Source: Pseudomonadota bacterium (GTDB taxonomy: Bacteria > Pseudomonadota > Gammaproteobacteria > Burkholderiales > Ferrovaceae). Taken from it: a DNA stretch of 8,547 nucleotides. Made by a program: the position numbers and the translations under genes. Under the pieces are notes generated by a model. The model was not told the origin of the DNA. It did no database searches and saw only the letters and a program-made list of their open reading frames with translations. Shown piece by piece: positions 6,134-8,547 of the stretch (position 1 is the first letter of the stretch; each line of letters starts with the position of its first letter). The stretch lies in assembly GCA_021804345.1 (NCBI GenBank), contig JAJZHV010000016.1, forward strand, positions 1 through 8,547, in the 5' to 3' direction.

Positions 6134-7530
6134 GGCGCAAGGCTCAGGGCAGCAGCGGCTTCAAAGGCCAAGGCAACGGCTTGTGCCACCCGGTCCACAC
6201 CCTGCACGCTCAGGCCCTCTAGGGGCTGCCGGGGCAGATTACCCTTGGGCACTAAGGCATGGGTAAAACCTAACTTGGCGGCTTCCTTCAGACGTTCCTG
6301 GCCGCGCTGTACGGGGCGGATTTCCCCCGCCAGGCCCACTTCACCAAAAATGATCCACCCCGGCGCTAGGGGGCGTGCGTGCAAGCTGGACACCACCGCC
6401 AGCAACACGGCCAGATCCGCCGCGGGTTCGGCAATCCGGATGCCCGAGACGGCATTGATGAAAACGTCCTGGTCGGCACAGGAAATGCCTGCATGCCGGT
6501 GCAGCACCGCCAACAGCAGGGCCAGACGGTTTTGCTCCAACCCCACGCTCAGGCGGCGCGCGTGACCCCCTTGCGCAGTGTCCAGCAAGGCCTGAATTTC
6601 CACCGCCAGGGGCCGGGTACCCTCCAGGGTGACGGTAATGCAGGAGCCGGGCACTGGCACCGACCCGTGGGATAAAAACAGCGCCGAAGGGTTGCTCACC
6701 TCGCGCAGGCCGCTTTCCGTCATGGCAAACACGCCTAGCTCATTGACTGCCCCATAGCGGTTTTTGACCGCCCGCACCAGGCGATGGCTGGAACTGCCAT
6801 CGCCCTCAAAATACAGCACGGTATCCACCATATGTTCCAGGACGCGGGGTCCAGCCAATGTGCCTTCCTTGGTGACATGACCCACCAGAATCACCACAGG
6901 GCCCTGGGTTTTGGCCAGACGCGTCAACTGGGCGGCACATTCACGCACCTGCGACACCGAGCCGGGAGCGGACTCTAGGGCATCGCTATATAGGGTCTGG
7001 ATGGAATCGATCACCACCAGCGCCGGTTGCCGTTGTTCGATGACCTGTTGAATGCTTTGCAGGCGGATTTCGGCCAGCAGGGCCACCTGGCTACTGTCCA
7101 CCTTCAGGCGCTGGGCGCGGGCGGCCACCTGCTGCGCAGATTCCTCACCAGAGACATATAAAACCGAATGCAAGTGACTGAGTTTAGAGAGCGCTTGTAA
7201 CAACAGGGTGGATTTTCCGATGCCCGGGTCCCCACCCAGGAGCACCACGCCACCGGGGACAAAGCCACCCCCCAACACCCGGTCAAATTCCAGTAGTCCC
7301 GAACTGGTGCGGGGCACTCTGGTGGTGGCCACCGCGCCCAGCAGTTGCACCGGTTGCGGTGCGTTCAGGGCCTGCGCCCGGGTGCTGGAGCGCGGCTCTG
7401 CCAGGGCCTCCTGCAAGGTATTCCAGCTTTGACAATGGGGGCATTGGCCCTGCCATTTGGGGCTGTGGCCTCCGCAGGTGGCACAGAGGTAAACGGTTTT
7501 GGCGCGGGTCACAGGGTGCGAGGGCGGCAA
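6130..7530 (-). CDS. radA: RadA (Sms) DNA recombination/repair ATPase
   Basis: This 466-residue protein is the RecA-like RadA/Sms ATPase, which promotes branch migration and processing of recombination intermediates and belongs to the DnaB-like helicase group. An N-terminal zinc finger has C16, C19, C30 and C33 (CATCG...CPHC). Walker A is GGDPGIGKST (99-108), Walker B is LVVIDS (171-176), and the RadA-specific motif KNRYG is at 256-260. The C-terminal Lon-protease-like domain (about 280-450) includes GEVGLAGEIRPV (396-407). The start is uncertain. The longest form begins with TTG at 7530, directly after the dnaB stop. A GTG at 7512 would give MTRAKTVYLC and a first cysteine at residue 10, closer to the usual family N-terminus. 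Neither start has a clear Shine-Dalgarno, so translation may be coupled to dnaB. The gene is downstream of dnaB in the same orientation and converges on the SDR gene with a 4-base overlap. Confidence 0.95.
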   Translation of the reverse strand: MPPSHPVTRAKTVYLCATCGGHSPKWQGQCPHCQSWNTLQEALAEPRSSTRAQALNAPQPVQLLGAVATTRVPRTSSGLLEFDRVLGGGFVPGGVVLLGGDPGIGKSTLLLQALSKLSHLHSVLYVSGEESAQQVAARAQRLKVDSSQVALLAEIRLQSIQQVIEQRQPALVVIDSIQTLYSDALESAPGSVSQVRECAAQLTRLAKTQGPVVILVGHVTKEGTLAGPRVLEHMVDTVLYFEGDGSSSHRLVRAVKNRYGAVNELGVFAMTESGLREVSNPSALFLSHGSVPVPGSCITVTLEGTRPLAVEIQALLDTAQGGHARRLSVGLEQNRLALLLAVLHRHAGISCADQDVFINAVSGIRIAEPAADLAVLLAVVSSLHARPLAPGWIIFGEVGLAGEIRPVQRGQERLKEAAKLGFTHALVPKGNLPRQPLEGLSVQGVDRVAQAVALAFEAAAALSLAP

Positions 7531-8547
7531 TCAATAGTCATGGGGCTGAAAGCTGGCGGTACCGGCAAAGTTTTCGAAGCGGGTGTAATGCCCCAGAAAA
7601 GTCAGCTGCACGGTGCCGATGGGGCCATTGCGCTGCTTGCCGATGATGATTTCGGCAATCCCCTTATCGGGCGTGTCCTTGTTGTACACTTCTTCGCGAT
7701 AGATGAACAGGATGACGTCGGCGTCCTGTTCGATAGCCCCGGATTCACGCAAGTCGGACATGACCGGGCGCTTGTTGGGGCGCTGTTCTAGGCTTCGATT
7801 GAGCTGCGACAGGGCCACCACCGGAACATGAAGTTCCTTGGCTAGGGACTTGAGCGAACGGGATATTTCTGAAATTTCCGTGGCCCGGTTTTCGCCCCCC
7901 GTGGCGGCACTCATCAACTGCAGGTAATCCACTACGATCAATCCCAGAGCACCTTGCTGCTGGTACAGGCGCCGTGCCCGGGCGCGCAGATCCAGGGGGT
8001 TCAGCGCTGCCGACTCGTCGATGAAGATCTTAACGCCGCTCAAGTCGCCCATGGCCTTGGTCAGACGGCTGAAATCCTCGGCCTTCAGGGCCCCAGTGCG
8101 TAAATCCTGCTGGTTGAGCCGGCCATGGGAACCCAGTAAACGCATGGCCAGTTGCTCTGAGGACATTTCCATGCTAAAGATGGCCACCGGCAGGCGGGTG
8201 TCCACGCCCACGTGGCTGGCCACATTCAGGGCAAAGGCGGTCTTGCCCATGGAGGGGCGTCCGGCCACGATGATCAGATCGCCCTGCTGCAACCCCGAGG
8301 TCATCCGGTCCAGGTCCACAAACCCCGTGGGCACTCCCGTGACCGGATCGTGATGCCCCGCCCGGTACAGTTCGTCGATGCGTTCCACCACTTGCCCTAG
8401 GGGGTCGCTCAGAGGACGAAAACCCTGGGTGGAGCGCGCCCCGCGTTCGGCGATGGCAAAAATTTTGGACTCGGCCGCGTCCAGCAGGGTGCGAGCCTCG
8501 CGTCCGGAAGGGTTGTAGCCACTTTCGGTGATTTCGGTGCCCACCTG
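7531..8547 (-). CDS. dnaB: DnaB replicative DNA helicase, C-terminal part (5' end beyond window)
   Basis: The visible 339 codons encode the C-terminal part of the hexameric replicative helicase that unwinds DNA at the fork. The frame stays open to the window edge, and the GTG at 8544 is an internal Val: the stretch there (GTEITESGYNPSGR) matches the linker region of E. coli DnaB, so roughly the N-terminal 125-130 residues lie outside. Counting from that Val, Walker A is GRPSMGKT (95-102), Walker B is IVVDYLQL (203-210), the motif SDLRESGAIEQDAD (263-276) follows, and the arginine-finger segment GKQRNGPIG is at 302-310. There is no intein or insertion in the visible part. The stop codon TGA (7533-7531) is followed at once by the radA TTG codon. 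dnaB and radA near each other is a known arrangement in some proteobacteria, stated from memory. The identification is very secure. Confidence 0.97.
   Translation of the reverse strand, partial: QVGTEITESGYNPSGREARTLLDAAESKIFAIAERGARSTQGFRPLSDPLGQVVERIDELYRAGHHDPVTGVPTGFVDLDRMTSGLQQGDLIIVAGRPSMGKTAFALNVASHVGVDTRLPVAIFSMEMSSEQLAMRLLGSHGRLNQQDLRTGALKAEDFSRLTKAMGDLSGVKIFIDESAALNPLDLRARARRLYQQQGALGLIVVDYLQLMSAATGGENRATEISEISRSLKSLAKELHVPVVALSQLNRSLEQRPNKRPVMSDLRESGAIEQDADVILFIYREEVYNKDTPDKGIAEIIIGKQRNGPIGTVQLTFLGHYTRFENFAGTASFQPHDY

Noticed and set aside
8542..8544. GTG at the window edge as a dnaB start
   Set aside because: The sequence matches an internal linker region of DnaB and the frame continues open to the window end, so the gene is simply cut off.
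1..8547. Search by eye for CRISPR repeats, insertion-sequence ends, tRNA genes, inteins or phage genes
   Set aside because: None was seen; the genes are all conserved chromosomal families with uniform GC-rich codon use.

Overview
This window is gene-dense and GC-rich, and looks chromosomal. Seven protein-coding genes fill nearly all of it, with intergenic gaps of 0 to about 40 bases after the first 167 bases. It comes from a ubiquinone-making member of the Pseudomonadota. UbiU/UbiV/UbiT homologues are known from Alpha-, Beta- and Gammaproteobacteria. The UbiD here matches E. coli UbiD almost residue for residue in numbering, so a gammaproteobacterial or related (for example Acidithiobacillia-like) lineage is my inference. 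I cannot name the species.

Left block (168-4160, + strand): a four-gene operon, ubiD-ubiU-ubiV-ubiT. UbiD is the prenylated-FMN decarboxylase that removes the carboxylate from 3-polyprenyl-4-hydroxybenzoate. UbiU and UbiV are U32-family [4Fe-4S] proteins that hydroxylate the ubiquinone ring without O2. UbiT is the SCP2-domain lipid-binding partner of that pathway. All cysteine ligands expected for both clusters are present. The genes are tightly packed: a 4-base ATGA overlap between ubiD and ubiU, then 15- and 16-base gaps with clear AAGGAG ribosome-binding sites. The set therefore looks like one transcription unit for anaerobic or microaerobic ubiquinone synthesis. The 167-base leader holds a 10-base direct repeat spaced exactly 50 bases apart and weak FNR-like sites.

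Middle block (4161-6133): a divergent pair. On the minus strand is an EntS-like (MFS_3-type) major facilitator transporter of unknown substrate. On the plus strand is a YciK-like short-chain dehydrogenase whose nucleotide-binding motif is intact but whose catalytic Ser, Tyr and Lys positions are all substituted. They share an intergenic space of 38 bases containing a symmetric -10-like element.

Right block (6130-8547, - strand): dnaB (replicative helicase, 5' end outside the window) followed directly by radA/sms (recombination branch-migration ATPase). The dnaB stop abuts the radA start.

Both convergent junctions are extremely compressed: the ubiT and MFS stop codons abut inside a 14-bp perfect palindrome, and the SDR and radA stop codons overlap. 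I saw no mobile elements, CRISPR arrays, tRNA or rRNA genes. Most components are known families; the most unusual items are the ubiDUVT operon layout and the catalytically degenerate SDR.
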